Source: Lachnospiraceae bacterium (GTDB lineage: Bacteria; Bacillota; Clostridia; Lachnospirales; Lachnospiraceae). Taken from it: a stretch of DNA of 64,000 nt. A program made the position numbers and the translations under genes. The stretch is from assembly GCA_016294075.1 (NCBI GenBank), contig JAEDCQ010000001.1, positions 62,001-126,000 of the forward strand, in the 5' to 3' direction. Shown here in pieces: positions 54,031 through 63,748 of the stretch. Numbering within the stretch: the stretch's first letter is position 1; every line of letters starts with the position of its first letter. The notes below the pieces were generated by a model. It searched no databases and was not told the origin of the DNA. It saw only the letters and a list, made by a program, of their open reading frames with translations.

Positions 54031-56823
54031 ATGGCTATAGAAAGCAAATCAAATATTCTGAATAAATGTATGAAAGGGATATCCGTATTTTTTTATGGGA
54101 TGTTACTACTTGTACTGCTGTTTGTTTTGATTGGACAATTTATTTTTCCGGATGAAAGAGATAGAACCTCTACAGAATGTCAGGTGTTTGATACCCAATG
54201 GCAGCAAATACTTGAAAACGGTGACCGTATTGATGTGTGTGTCCCCGGGAAAATACCTGCTAAGTGGGGAGAAAAGGTTTCTATAGTAACAACACTTCCG
54301 GAAAAAGTATATTCTTCAGAAACGATTTGCTTTCGATCCATTTGGCAGGATGTAGAAGTATATATTGACGGTGAACTCAGACAAAGCTATTCAACGAAGG
54401 ATTCACGCCCATTTGGTAAAAACAGTGCATTTCGCTGTATATTTGTGGAATTGGAAGAGTCAGATGCCGGAAAAGAAATGATTTATCAGTTTACCAGTGA
54501 ATCCAAATATGCAGGGACCATGAAAAAGGTGTATATTGGTGACCGTTCCAGCATATGGTTCTATTTGATGGGTGTGTACGGTGTTCGTGCAATTGTATCG
54601 TTATTTTTACTAATGTTAAGCTTTTTCTGCATTATTATCTGCCTTGTATACTTTATTGCGTACAAAAAGATATTGCCTTTGAGTTATCTTATCTGGACTT
54701 TGTTTTTATGTGCTCTCTGGATGATGTCGGAAATTGAATTCAGACAGGTGATTTTCCGCAATATATCATCGTTATCAAATGTGACCTACTGGTGCCTTAT
54801 GCTGCTTCCGATTCCAATGAGCCTTTATATGAACAGCATTCAGAAGAAACGTTATGAAAAATTATACTCGTTGGTGACGATATATGCTGTTGTTGTGTTT
54901 GTTGTGGGAACGCTTCTGCAGGTATTTGACGTGGTGCAGTTTGTGCAGCAATTGCCGTTCGTTCATTTTGGACTCATTTTTGCAATTATATGTATTGTAG
55001 CTACCATTATTATGGATATCTGTAAACGACATATAAAAGATTATTTTGCAGTAGGGCTTGGCATATGCGGAATGCTTGTGTCGGCGATTTTTGAAATGGC
55101 ATTTTATTATATTAACATGAATATCACACTCGGTACATTCTTAGTGGTAGGACTCTTGTTCTTGCTTGCAATGGCGATAATAAAAACCGGACAGGATCTT
55201 TTGGACATTGAAAAAGAAAAGCAGAAAGCTATCATGGCAAAGGATGCACAGACGAAATTTCTTGCCAATATGTCACATGAAATCCGTACTCCGATTAATG
55301 CTGTTATTGGTATGAATGAAATGATACTGCGTGAAAATGAGGATGAGACCATACGCGGTTATGCTGAAAATATACAAAGTGCGAGCAATATGCTCTTAGA
55401 GCTGATTAACGATATATTGGATATGTCAAAAATTGAGTCCGGCGAGTTGGAATTGGTAGAGAATACCTATTATCTTGCTTCCCTGATTAAGGATGAACAG
55501 CTTCTTTTGACGGCACGGGTTGGAGGAAAAGCAATTTCAACAAAGGTGGAAGTGGACAGTGAGATACCGGCAAAGCTTTATGGAGATGAACTGCGTATTA
55601 AGCAGATATTGACAAATCTTCTTTCTAACGCAGTTAAATATACAAAACAGGGAAGCGTTACCCTGAAGGTATATTCAAAATGGATAGAGAAAGATACGAT
55701 TATGCTCAGCTTTTCCGTAAAAGATACGGGAATCGGTATCCGCAAGGAGGATATTCCGAATATGTTTGATAAGTTTAAACGATTGGAGCTAAGCCGTAAT
55801 CGAAATGTGGAGGGGACCGGTTTGGGACTGAATATTGTAAAGCAGTTAGTTGAGCAGATGCATGGTAAAATAAAGGTGGAAAGTGAATATGGAAAGGGCT
55901 CGGAATTTACGATATCCATTCCGCAAAAGGTAATGGATAAAAATCCGATTGGAGATATGCAGCAGTCCATTAGGGAAAGCAGAGCAGAAAATCGCACATC
56001 GGAGAAATTATTTACGGCTCCGGATGCCATTATTCTGGCGGTGGATGACAATGCAATGAACCTTACGCTGATGAAGGCACTGTTAAAAAGAACAAAGATT
56101 CAGATAGATACGGCAACCGGCGGAAAGGCATGCTTAGAGCTTACAAAGCAGAAAAAATACGATATGATTCTTATGGATCATATGATGCCTGAACTGGACG
56201 GAATCGAAACATTGAAGCTTCTGAAGGCGGATTCTGATAATATAAATAAAGATACCGTTGTTATTGCGTTAACGGCAAATGCTGTTGAGGGCTCACGGGA
56301 AATGTATCTGGAATATGGATTTAATGACTATTTCTCAAAACCGATTCAGGCAGACAAGCTGGATGAACTGTTAATACAATATCTGCCGGAGAACCTTGTA
56401 CATATGGAAAAAAAGGAAACAGAGGCAGCAGAAGAAACGGATACGGCAGAAGATGATTTAAATCCCGTATCACAGGAGATTTCTTCCGAGCTTCTGGCGA
56501 TAGACAGGACTGTCGGCTTATCCTATTGTCTTAACTCGGAGGAGATATATAAGGAAGTTCTTACAGAGTTCTGTACACAGGTAGAGACCTATCTGCCACA
56601 GTTGGAAACTGCCCTGAATGAAAAAAATTGGGCTGAATACGCAATTATTACCCACGCACTGAAAGGAAATTCACTCAATATCGGAGCGTCTGAATTTTCC
56701 AAATTATCCTTAGAGCATGAGCTTGCCGGAAAAGAAGAAAATACTGCGTTTATTTATTCCAAATATGGTGTATATCGTGCCGCCCTAATTAAGCTGGCGG
56801 AAGAAGTGAAGGCGATGATTTAG
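54031..56823 (+). CDS. Hybrid histidine kinase with receiver and Hpt domains
   Basis: 930 aa. One membrane helix (about residues 15-38), an extracytoplasmic domain of about 150 residues and a seven-helix membrane block (about 185-375) form the sensor. Next are the DHp helix with phospho-His416 (NMSHEIRTPINAV), a HATPase_c domain (GTGLGLNIVKQL) and a receiver domain with Asp716 (LMDHMMPELDG). A C-terminal Hpt domain has His875 (THALKGNSLNIG). No response regulator gene is adjacent, so the final target is unknown. Confidence 0.93.
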   Translation: MAIESKSNILNKCMKGISVFFYGMLLLVLLFVLIGQFIFPDERDRTSTECQVFDTQWQQILENGDRIDVCVPGKIPAKWGEKVSIVTTLPEKVYSSETICFRSIWQDVEVYIDGELRQSYSTKDSRPFGKNSAFRCIFVELEESDAGKEMIYQFTSESKYAGTMKKVYIGDRSSIWFYLMGVYGVRAIVSLFLLMLSFFCIIICLVYFIAYKKILPLSYLIWTLFLCALWMMSEIEFRQVIFRNISSLSNVTYWCLMLLPIPMSLYMNSIQKKRYEKLYSLVTIYAVVVFVVGTLLQVFDVVQFVQQLPFVHFGLIFAIICIVATIIMDICKRHIKDYFAVGLGICGMLVSAIFEMAFYYINMNITLGTFLVVGLLFLLAMAIIKTGQDLLDIEKEKQKAIMAKDAQTKFLANMSHEIRTPINAVIGMNEMILRENEDETIRGYAENIQSASNMLLELINDILDMSKIESGELELVENTYYLASLIKDEQLLLTARVGGKAISTKVEVDSEIPAKLYGDELRIKQILTNLLSNAVKYTKQGSVTLKVYSKWIEKDTIMLSFSVKDTGIGIRKEDIPNMFDKFKRLELSRNRNVEGTGLGLNIVKQLVEQMHGKIKVESEYGKGSEFTISIPQKVMDKNPIGDMQQSIRESRAENRTSEKLFTAPDAIILAVDDNAMNLTLMKALLKRTKIQIDTATGGKACLELTKQKKYDMILMDHMMPELDGIETLKLLKADSDNINKDTVVIALTANAVEGSREMYLEYGFNDYFSKPIQADKLDELLIQYLPENLVHMEKKETEAAEETDTAEDDLNPVSQEISSELLAIDRTVGLSYCLNSEEIYKEVLTEFCTQVETYLPQLETALNEKNWAEYAIITHALKGNSLNIGASEFSKLSLEHELAGKEENTAFIYSKYGVYRAALIKLAEEVKAMI

Positions 56824-56834
56824 AAGGGGTATTC

Positions 56835-56862
56835 TTGCAAAACTTCTTCTTTTATGTATAAT
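56835..56862 (+). promoter_or_regulatory. Promoter of the ABC-F gene
   Basis: TTGCAA (56835-56840), a 16-nt spacer and TATAAT (56857-56862), about 50 nt upstream of the start codon. Confidence 0.6.
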
Positions 56863-56912
56863 AGGATTTGTGACTTTAAACCATAGAAACCATAGAAAAT
56901 AGAGGGTTTACG

Positions 56913-58556
56913 ATGATTAGTGCAAATAATGTAACGTATAGAGTAGGCAAAAAAGCCTTATTTGAAGATGTCAACATCAAATTCACGGAAGGAAACTGTT
57001 ACGGTCTTATCGGAGCGAACGGTGCCGGTAAGTCTACCTTTTTAAAGATTCTTTCAGGACAGCTCGAGACAACAAAGGGTGAGATTGCAATAACACCCGG
57101 ACAGCGTTTGTCCTTTTTAGAGCAGGACCATTTCAAATACGATGCATATACGGTTATGGATACGGTTATTTTGGGAAATAAGCGTCTCTATGAAATCATG
57201 AAGGAAAAGGACGCCATCTACGCAAAAGAGGATTTTACGGATGAGGACGGAATCCGCGCCAGCGAACTGGAAGCGGAATTTGCGGAAATGGACGGATGGG
57301 AAGCGGAGTCCAATGCGGCTATGCTGTTAAACGGTCTTGGCATTGATACATCTCTGCATTATGCTCTGATGAGTGACTTAACAGGTAATGATAAGGTTAA
57401 GATTCTGCTTGCAAAAGCATTGTTCGGTAATCCGGATATTCTGCTTTTGGATGAGCCGACCAACCATTTGGATTTGGATGCGATTGCATGGCTGGAGGAG
57501 TTTTTAATCAACTTTGACAATACGGTTATCGTAGTATCCCATGACCGTTATTTCTTAAATAAGGTATGTACCCATACAGCCGATATCGATTACGGTAAGA
57601 TTCAGCTATATGCCGGCAACTATGATTTCTGGTATGAGTCCAGCCAGCTTCTGATTAAGCAGATGAAGGAAGCAAATAAGAAAAAAGAAGAGAAAATCAA
57701 GGAATTACAGGAGTTTATTTCCCGTTTCTCCGCGAATGCTTCCAAGTCTAAGCAGGCGACCTCCAGAAAGCGTGCTCTTGAAAAAATTGAATTGGATACC
57801 ATTAAGCCATCCAGCCGAAAATACCCTTATATTGATTTCAGACCCGACAGAGAGATTGGTAATGAAGTTCTTACGGTAGATGGAATCAGTAAGACCATCA
57901 ACGGTGAAAAGGTGTTGGATAACATTTCCTTTATCGTGGGACACGATGATAAGATTGCATTTGTTGGAAGTAATGAAATTGCAAAAACCACATTGTTTAA
58001 GATTTTAGTCGGTGAAATGGAGCCGGATGAGGGAACCTATAAATGGGGCGTTACGACATCACAGGCATATTTTCCGAAGGATAATACCGAAGAATTTGAC
58101 AACGATTATACGATTACAGAATGGCTGACGGGATATTCTCCTGTAAAGGATGTAACGTATGTACGTGGTTTCCTCGGAAGAATGTTATTTGCCGGCGAAG
58201 ATGGTGTAAAGAAGGTTAAGGTTTTATCCGGTGGTGAAAAGGTACGCTGTCTGTTATCCAAGATGATGATTTCCGGTGCAAACTGTCTTATTTTTGATGA
58301 GCCGACAAACCATTTGGATATGGAATCCATTACCGCATTAAACGAAGGTATGATTAAGTTCCCGGGTGTAGAACTTTTCTCCTGCCACGACCATCAGGTT
58401 GTACAGACCACAGCGAACCGTATTATGGAAATTCTTCCTGACGGAACGATGATTGATAAGATTACGACCTACGATGAATATCTGGAAAATGACGAAATGG
58501 CAAGAAAACGTACTGTTTATAATGCAGACGCAGCGAGAAGTGAAGATGAAGACTAA
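56913..58556 (+). CDS. ABC-F family ATPase (YbiT-like)
   Basis: Soluble translation-associated twin-ATPase, 547 aa, with no membrane domain. NBD1 has Walker A GANGAGKST near residue 34 and Walker B LLLDEPTNHLDLD near 185, but an altered signature (LTGNDKVKI). NBD2 has an altered Walker A (SNEIAKTT near 352) but a normal signature (LSGGEKVRC near 437) and Walker B FDEPTNHLDME. Thus one of the two composite ATP sites is canonical and the other degenerate on both faces. The linker (about 250-300) is highly charged. Such proteins rescue or protect ribosomes; resistance is not implied. Confidence 0.92.
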   Translation: MISANNVTYRVGKKALFEDVNIKFTEGNCYGLIGANGAGKSTFLKILSGQLETTKGEIAITPGQRLSFLEQDHFKYDAYTVMDTVILGNKRLYEIMKEKDAIYAKEDFTDEDGIRASELEAEFAEMDGWEAESNAAMLLNGLGIDTSLHYALMSDLTGNDKVKILLAKALFGNPDILLLDEPTNHLDLDAIAWLEEFLINFDNTVIVVSHDRYFLNKVCTHTADIDYGKIQLYAGNYDFWYESSQLLIKQMKEANKKKEEKIKELQEFISRFSANASKSKQATSRKRALEKIELDTIKPSSRKYPYIDFRPDREIGNEVLTVDGISKTINGEKVLDNISFIVGHDDKIAFVGSNEIAKTTLFKILVGEMEPDEGTYKWGVTTSQAYFPKDNTEEFDNDYTITEWLTGYSPVKDVTYVRGFLGRMLFAGEDGVKKVKVLSGGEKVRCLLSKMMISGANCLIFDEPTNHLDMESITALNEGMIKFPGVELFSCHDHQVVQTTANRIMEILPDGTMIDKITTYDEYLENDEMARKRTVYNADAARSEDED

Positions 58557-59415
58557 TCAGAAGCTAACAGTAGATTTACATGTACATTCAGCTAAATCAG
58601 ACGGAAGTTTGTCTCCGTCTGATTTAGTTTCTTATGCAATAAAAAAAGGATTGACGGCCTTTGCGCTTACAGACCATGATACCGTGGATGGAATAGAGGA
58701 AGCATTAAATGCAGCAAAAGGAACAGATATAACAGTGATTCCGGGGATTGAACTGTCCACGGAATATGAAGGAAAGGATATTCATATCGTAGGCTTGATG
58801 ATTGAGAAAGAGGAGCCTGCTTTCCGTAATAAAATACAGGAGTTTGTGCATTCCAGAGAACTGCGTAATCAGAAAATGTGTCAAAAGCTTACCGAAGCAG
58901 GAATGCCTCTCGCATATGAGGAATTGCTTAAAGAATTCCCGAATGCAGTGATTACCCGTGCTCATTATGCACAGATTTTGTTGAAAAAAGGATATACAAA
59001 ATCATTAAAAGAAGCGTTTGAACGTTATATCGGAGACCATTCTCCATGCTTTATTCCACGGGAAAAAGTAACTCCCGAGGATGGGGTAAAGCTGATTCTG
59101 AGTGCAAAGGGGATTCCTGTTTTAGCACATCCCATACAGTACGGCATGGGGGATATGCGTTTACAGCTCTTAATTGACCGGCTGAAAGAGGCAGGACTGC
59201 AGGCATTGGAAGCGATTTACTGCACACATAGTCCTTCTGAGGAAGCACAGATGAAGGCACTTGCTAAGAAAAACGGACTTTTAATCAGCGGAGGTTCCGA
59301 CTTCCATGGAAATGCAAAACCGAATTTGGAAATAGGAACCGGATACGGCAGTTTATATATACCAAAAGAAGTGCTGGATGATTTAATACAAAGGAAGCAG
59401 GAATTATTTCCTTAA
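58546..59415 (+). CDS. PHP-domain phosphoesterase
   Basis: 289 aa. The PHP metal motif VDLHVHSAKSDG is at residues 8-19, then ALTDHDTVDG near 43, PGIELSTEYEG near 68, and later VLAHPIQYG and SGGSDFHG. ATG 58546 overlaps the ABC-F gene by 11 nt; the longer frame inside that gene is rejected. Members include 3',5'-nucleoside bisphosphate phosphatase (YciV/RnmAM), which is the most likely role. Co-transcription with the next HAD gene is likely. Confidence 0.9.
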   Translation: MKTNQKLTVDLHVHSAKSDGSLSPSDLVSYAIKKGLTAFALTDHDTVDGIEEALNAAKGTDITVIPGIELSTEYEGKDIHIVGLMIEKEEPAFRNKIQEFVHSRELRNQKMCQKLTEAGMPLAYEELLKEFPNAVITRAHYAQILLKKGYTKSLKEAFERYIGDHSPCFIPREKVTPEDGVKLILSAKGIPVLAHPIQYGMGDMRLQLLIDRLKEAGLQALEAIYCTHSPSEEAQMKALAKKNGLLISGGSDFHGNAKPNLEIGTGYGSLYIPKEVLDDLIQRKQELFP

Positions 59416-59427
59416 AAGGAAGCGGAT

Positions 59428-60237
59428 ATGAGAAAAATTTTATTTACGGACTTAGACGGGACGTTGTTAAATGATGACTCACTTGTTGTCGGAGATATGA
59501 AAAAAGCATTGGATGAAATGACAAAGGCAGGCCATATTCTGGTTCTGTCTTCCGGTCGTCCTCTTGAGAGTATATTAGAAGTAAAGCGTAATGCCAGAAT
59601 TGATTATCCGGGAGTATATATTATTGCGACAAACGGTACACTGATTTATGATTGTGACAATAAAAAGACAGTCCGGAATTTAACGGTCTCTTTTGATGAC
59701 GTTGCGGCTGTCTGGAAAATGGCAGAAGAATGCAAAATGCATATACAGACTTATTCCGATACCCATATCATCTGTGCACGTGAAGATGAAGAAATAAAAT
59801 TCTACCGCAGGCGGATACATATGCCCCTGCTTCTTAGTGGAAATCCGTCATCCGTATTAAAAAAAGAGCCGAATAAGCTTTTAGCCATTGATTTGTATGA
59901 CCACGAGCGGATTGCGGCTTTTGGAAGAAAAGTGGAGGAGAGATTTTCTGCACGTCTGCAGACTGTTTTTTCCAATCCCTATTACCTGGAGATATTTGCA
60001 AAGGAAGCAGGAAAAGGAAGCAGCCTGCGATATCTGTGCGAATATCTGGATATTCCGGTTGAAAACTCTATCGGTGCGGGGGATGCGCAGAACGATATTT
60101 CAATGTTAGAAGCTGCGGGGCTTGCTGTTGCGATGTGTAACGGTGATGAAAGCGTAAAGAAATCCGCAGATGTGATTACAAAGCGGACAAATCATGAATG
60201 CGGCCTTGCCGATGTGATTTATGAGTACATTCTATAG
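59428..60237 (+). CDS. Cof-type HAD phosphatase
   Basis: 269 aa. The HAD nucleophile motif FTDLDGTLLNDD is near residue 6, motif II LSSGRP near 41, and motif IV GAGDAQNDISMLEAAGLAVAM near 216, with a Cof-type C2 cap in between. The substrate is a phosphorylated sugar or cofactor, not predictable here. It follows the PHP gene by 12 nt and ends 350 nt before groES. Confidence 0.93.
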   Translation: MRKILFTDLDGTLLNDDSLVVGDMKKALDEMTKAGHILVLSSGRPLESILEVKRNARIDYPGVYIIATNGTLIYDCDNKKTVRNLTVSFDDVAAVWKMAEECKMHIQTYSDTHIICAREDEEIKFYRRRIHMPLLLSGNPSSVLKKEPNKLLAIDLYDHERIAAFGRKVEERFSARLQTVFSNPYYLEIFAKEAGKGSSLRYLCEYLDIPVENSIGAGDAQNDISMLEAAGLAVAMCNGDESVKKSADVITKRTNHECGLADVIYEYIL

Positions 60238-60449
60238 AAAAAGGGCATAGAATATGAAAAAATATCTATATACCACGGATACTGCTTACTATAAACATTC
60301 GTTATAAACAACCACAAGAAACTTTCGCCATTACGTCCGCAATTTCCACAAACTTGAATATGCGGAAGTGTCTCTTTTTTTATCTTTAAAAAAGAATAAT
60401 TAACAGGTTTTTAATTTTATAAAAAAAATATTAAAACTCATAATAGGGG
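60238..60449. other. Intergenic stretch with no recognised gene
   Basis: The gap between the HAD gene and the groES promoter holds no convincing ORF. TCCGCA/TGCGGA near 60339-60368, followed by CTCTTTTTTT, is a weak terminator candidate for the HAD gene. The rest is A+T-rich. Confidence 0.4.
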
Positions 60450-60477
60450 TTGAAAATACAAAAATGTGAGCTATAAT
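60450..60477 (+). promoter_or_regulatory. Promoter of groES-groEL
   Basis: TTGAAA (60450-60455), a 16-nt spacer and TATAAT (60472-60477) form a housekeeping sigma-A promoter. The CIRCE element lies in the transcribed leader. Confidence 0.8.
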
Positions 60478-60529
60478 AATATATCAGAAACAGAAAAAAC
60501 ATCGGAGGACGTTTTTTTTTGTAAACAAA

Positions 60530-60556
60530 TTAGCACTCATTCAAAAAGAGTGCTAA
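60530..60556 (+). promoter_or_regulatory. CIRCE element, HrcA operator
   Basis: The perfect inverted repeat TTAGCACTC, 9 nt and GAGTGCTAA matches the CIRCE consensus without a mismatch. It lies about 45 nt downstream of the expected transcription start and 31 nt before the groES start. The HrcA repressor binds it and is released on heat or misfolding stress. Confidence 0.98.
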
Positions 60557-60587
60557 CAAACATAGAAACCATAAAGGAGGCAGTATT

Positions 60588-60872
60588 ATGAAGTTAGTAC
60601 CATTAGGAGACAGAGTTGTTATTAAACAGTTAGTTGCGGAAGAAACTACAAAATCCGGGATTGTTATTCCGGGACAGAATAAGGAAAAACCACAGCAGGC
60701 AGAAGTTATTGCAGTAGGACCGGGTGGAATGGTTGACGGAAAAGAAGTAAAGATGGAAGTTAAGGTCGGCGATCAGGTTATTTACTCAAAATACTCAGGA
60801 ACAGAAGTAAAAATTGATGATGAAGAGTTAATTATTGTAAAACAGTCTGATATTTTAGCTATTATTAAATAA
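60588..60872 (+). CDS. groS: Co-chaperonin GroES
   Basis: Lid of the GroEL folding chamber, 94 aa, with the mobile loop VAEETTKSGIVIPGQNKEKP near residue 16 and VGPGGM. AAAGGAGG lies 9 nt before the ATG. It is the first gene of the CIRCE-controlled operon. Confidence 0.98.
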   Translation: MKLVPLGDRVVIKQLVAEETTKSGIVIPGQNKEKPQQAEVIAVGPGGMVDGKEVKMEVKVGDQVIYSKYSGTEVKIDDEELIIVKQSDILAIIK

Positions 60873-60892
60873 TATTTAGGAGGCATATAGTT

Positions 60893-62515
60893 ATGGCAAA
60901 AGAAATCAAATACGGAGCAGAAGCCCGCAGTGCATTGGAAGCAGGTGTGAATAAACTTGCTGATACAGTCAGAGTTACAATCGGACCGAAAGGAAGAAAT
61001 GTTGTATTAGACAAATCCTTTGGAGCACCGCTTATTACAAATGACGGTGTAACAATTGCAAAGGAAATCGAATTGGAAGATGCATTCGAAAACATGGGTG
61101 CACAGCTTGTAAAAGAAGTTGCAACAAAGACAAATGATGTAGCCGGTGACGGTACTACAACCGCTACTGTTTTAGCACAGTCAATGATTCATGAAGGAAT
61201 CAAGAACCTTGCAGCAGGTGCAAACCCTATTATTTTAAGAAAGGGTATGAAAAAAGCAACCGATGCAGCAGTAGAAGCAATTGCCAATATGAGCTCTCCG
61301 ATTAAAGGAAAAGAGCATATCGCAAGAGTTGCAGCAATTTCCGCAGGTGATGACGAAGTAGGACAGTTAGTTGCAGATGCAATGGAAAAAGTTTCTAACG
61401 ATGGTGTTATCACAATTGAAGAATCCAAGACAATGCAGACAGAATTGGATTTAGTAGAAGGTATGCAGTTTGACCGCGGATATATTTCAGCTTATATGGC
61501 TACCGATATGGAAAAGATGGAAGCGGTATTAGACAATCCGTATATCTTAATCACAGATAAGAAAATCAGCAATATTCAGGAAATCCTTCCTGTATTAGAG
61601 CAGATTGTTCAGTCAGGCGCTAAACTTCTCATCATTGCAGAGGATGTGGAAGGGGAAGCATTAACAACATTAATCGTTAATAAATTACGTGGTACATTCA
61701 ATGTAGTAGCAGTTAAGGCTCCGGGATACGGCGACAGAAGAAAAGCCATGTTAGAGGATATTGCAATCTTAACAGGCGGTCAGGTTATCTCTGAAGAAGT
61801 TGGTCTTGACTTAAAAGAAACAACCATGGATATGCTCGGACGTGCAAAATCCGTTAAGGTGCAGAAGGAAAATACGGTTATCGTGGAAGGTGCCGGAGAA
61901 AAAGCAGCTATTGACGCACGTATCGGACAGATTAAGAAGCAGATTGAAGAAACAACATCTGACTTTGATAAAGAAAAATTACAGGAAAGACTTGCAAAAC
62001 TTGCAGGCGGTGTAGCCGTTATCCGTGTCGGTGCTGCAACCGAAACAGAGATGAAGGAAGCAAAGCTTCGTCTGGAAGATGCTCTGGCAGCAACAAGAGC
62101 GGCTGTAGAAGAAGGTATCATTTCCGGTGGTGGTTCTGCTTACATCCATGCTTCTAAAGAAGTTGCAAAGCTTGCAGATACATTACACGGTGATGAGAAG
62201 ACCGGTGCACAGATTGTATTAAAAGCATTGGAATCTCCATTGTTCCAGATTGCAGCAAATGCCGGATTGGAAGGCGCCGTAATTATTAATAAGGTGAGAG
62301 AATCCGAAGTAGGAATCGGTTTTGATGCATTGAAGGAAGAATATGTAAATATGGTAGATGCAGGTATTCTTGACCCGGCTAAGGTTACAAGAAGCGCATT
62401 ACAAAACGCTACTTCTGTAGCAGCTACATTACTTACAACAGAATCTGTTGTAGCAAATATCAAAGAAGAAGCTCCGGCAATGCCTGCAGGCGGCGGAATG
62501 GGCGGCATGATGTAA
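60893..62515 (+). CDS. groL: Chaperonin GroEL
   Basis: 60-kDa chaperonin, 540 aa. The ATP-binding VAGDGTTTATVLAQ is near residue 84, and the C-terminal GGGMGGMM tail is typical. AGGAGG precedes the ATG. It starts 20 nt after groES and ends at a strong terminator. Confidence 0.99.
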   Translation: MAKEIKYGAEARSALEAGVNKLADTVRVTIGPKGRNVVLDKSFGAPLITNDGVTIAKEIELEDAFENMGAQLVKEVATKTNDVAGDGTTTATVLAQSMIHEGIKNLAAGANPIILRKGMKKATDAAVEAIANMSSPIKGKEHIARVAAISAGDDEVGQLVADAMEKVSNDGVITIEESKTMQTELDLVEGMQFDRGYISAYMATDMEKMEAVLDNPYILITDKKISNIQEILPVLEQIVQSGAKLLIIAEDVEGEALTTLIVNKLRGTFNVVAVKAPGYGDRRKAMLEDIAILTGGQVISEEVGLDLKETTMDMLGRAKSVKVQKENTVIVEGAGEKAAIDARIGQIKKQIEETTSDFDKEKLQERLAKLAGGVAVIRVGAATETEMKEAKLRLEDALAATRAAVEEGIISGGGSAYIHASKEVAKLADTLHGDEKTGAQIVLKALESPLFQIAANAGLEGAVIINKVRESEVGIGFDALKEEYVNMVDAGILDPAKVTRSALQNATSVAATLLTTESVVANIKEEAPAMPAGGGMGGMM

Positions 62516-62521
62516 AAAATG

Positions 62522-62582
62522 AAAAGGCTTTTGTTCGGAAGGGTATCTATGTTTGAATACTCTTTCCGAGCAAAAGCCTTTT
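62522..62582 (+). terminator. Terminator of groES-groEL
   Basis: AAAAGGCTTTTGTTCGGAA (from 62522) pairs with the segment ending CCGAGCAAAAGCCTTTT (to about 62582), giving a stem of about 24 bp with one wobble and a bulge. A T-run follows. Confidence 0.92.
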
Positions 62583-62760
62583 TTGATTAAAGAAAAATTA
62601 AGAAATAAATAATGGCTACCGCGGTAATTGTAGTGTATACTTTTCTTTACGATACATATCTTTTTGCTGCAAAGCCGGAGAATCGAATTTACAGTCAGTA
62701 TCTGCCAAAGCAGCTTTGATAACTTTTAAGCCTTTATAGGACGGTGGAAGGGAGATTTCT

Positions 62761-63669
62761 ATGGCAAAAAGATTTTTTTGTATGAGTGTTATAATCATAT
62801 TGATGTTTCTATGTGCTTGTAGGAAAAATGAGACAGAGACGATAGGGCAAGAGGAGGCTGCATCAGAGCCTGTATCTGGGACTGTGTCTGAGCCTATATC
62901 TGGGACTGTGTCTGAGCCTATATCTGGGACTGTATCTGAGCCTGAGAGTGAAACTATTACAGAAACCGTAGAAACAGAAGAAGCCAAAACTTCTATCCAT
63001 GTAGAAAATCCATCATGGGATTATTATACCTCAAACAATGTGCAGTCAGGTACCAGACCCTATGAATTGAAGCTCTTGGTACAAAATACAAATGAGATAA
63101 TCGATACCGATGCTTGGTTTACAAGAAATAATCTGACTTTACAGAAGGATAATACAGAGGAAGAATATTATGGCGTGGTGGAAGGCAACGGTATTCTGGT
63201 TAATATCTATAAGGGCGATAGCTGGATTGCCGGATTGGACTTTTCTGACTATATGTATTCCGACGATTATGTGGAAGAAGATGTGGCTTATATAGAAGAA
63301 ACAGTTCATGATGCCAGGATACGGGATGGTATTCTGTATGTTTCCACATTTCACTATACTTATGCAGAATCGGCTCCATCCAATGCGTATATTACAGCAA
63401 TCAATCTTGACGATTATAGTGTAATATGGAAGAGTGAACCGTTAGTCTGTAATTCACTTAATTTTGAAATTGTAGATGACGTTATCTTTTGCGGTTACGG
63501 ATTTACATCGGAGCCGGATTATTTGTATCAGATTGACAGAATAACAGGGTGTATTTTAGCAAAACAGGAACTGAAAAGTAAGCCGGATTATATCATATAT
63601 AAAGATGGGAAACTGTATGTGAGGACATATAATACGGATTATGTGTTTGAGGTAGAGAAACAGGAATAA
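62761..63669 (+). CDS. Lipoprotein with SEPISGTV repeats
   Basis: 302 aa. A signal peptide with lipobox LCAC predicts a lipid-modified Cys20. Residues 35-58 are three copies of an 8-residue repeat (SEP-V/I-SGTV) in a Glu/Thr-rich linker. The mature domain (about residues 80-300) is a beta-rich extracytoplasmic fold, WYF-poor, with YLYQIDRITGCILAK and YKDGKLYVRTY, reminiscent of PQQ-like/propeller blades. GGAAGGGAG is its ribosome site. The function is unknown. Confidence 0.82.
   Translation: MAKRFFCMSVIIILMFLCACRKNETETIGQEEAASEPVSGTVSEPISGTVSEPISGTVSEPESETITETVETEEAKTSIHVENPSWDYYTSNNVQSGTRPYELKLLVQNTNEIIDTDAWFTRNNLTLQKDNTEEEYYGVVEGNGILVNIYKGDSWIAGLDFSDYMYSDDYVEEDVAYIEETVHDARIRDGILYVSTFHYTYAESAPSNAYITAINLDDYSVIWKSEPLVCNSLNFEIVDDVIFCGYGFTSEPDYLYQIDRITGCILAKQELKSKPDYIIYKDGKLYVRTYNTDYVFEVEKQE
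62863..62934 (+). repeat. Three tandem 24-bp repeats in the lipoprotein gene
   Basis: Units at 62863-62886, 62887-62910 and 62911-62934. Copies 2 and 3 differ at one base and copy 1 at two or three. The unit length is a multiple of three, so copy-number change would keep the frame. Confidence 0.92.
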
Positions 63670-63748
63670 AAGCGTTGATTTGCGATATTTTTGATTTTGT
63701 GATACTCTAGGGAATGTTTGAGACAAAAGAAAAAGGGGTATCATAAAG

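Noticed and set aside
62887..62987. Minus-strand 123-aa ORF start with SDTVPDIG repeats
   Set aside because: The repetitive part is simply the antisense of the lipoprotein's tandem repeats. Only the distal 45 codons looked possibly protein-like and are listed separately.
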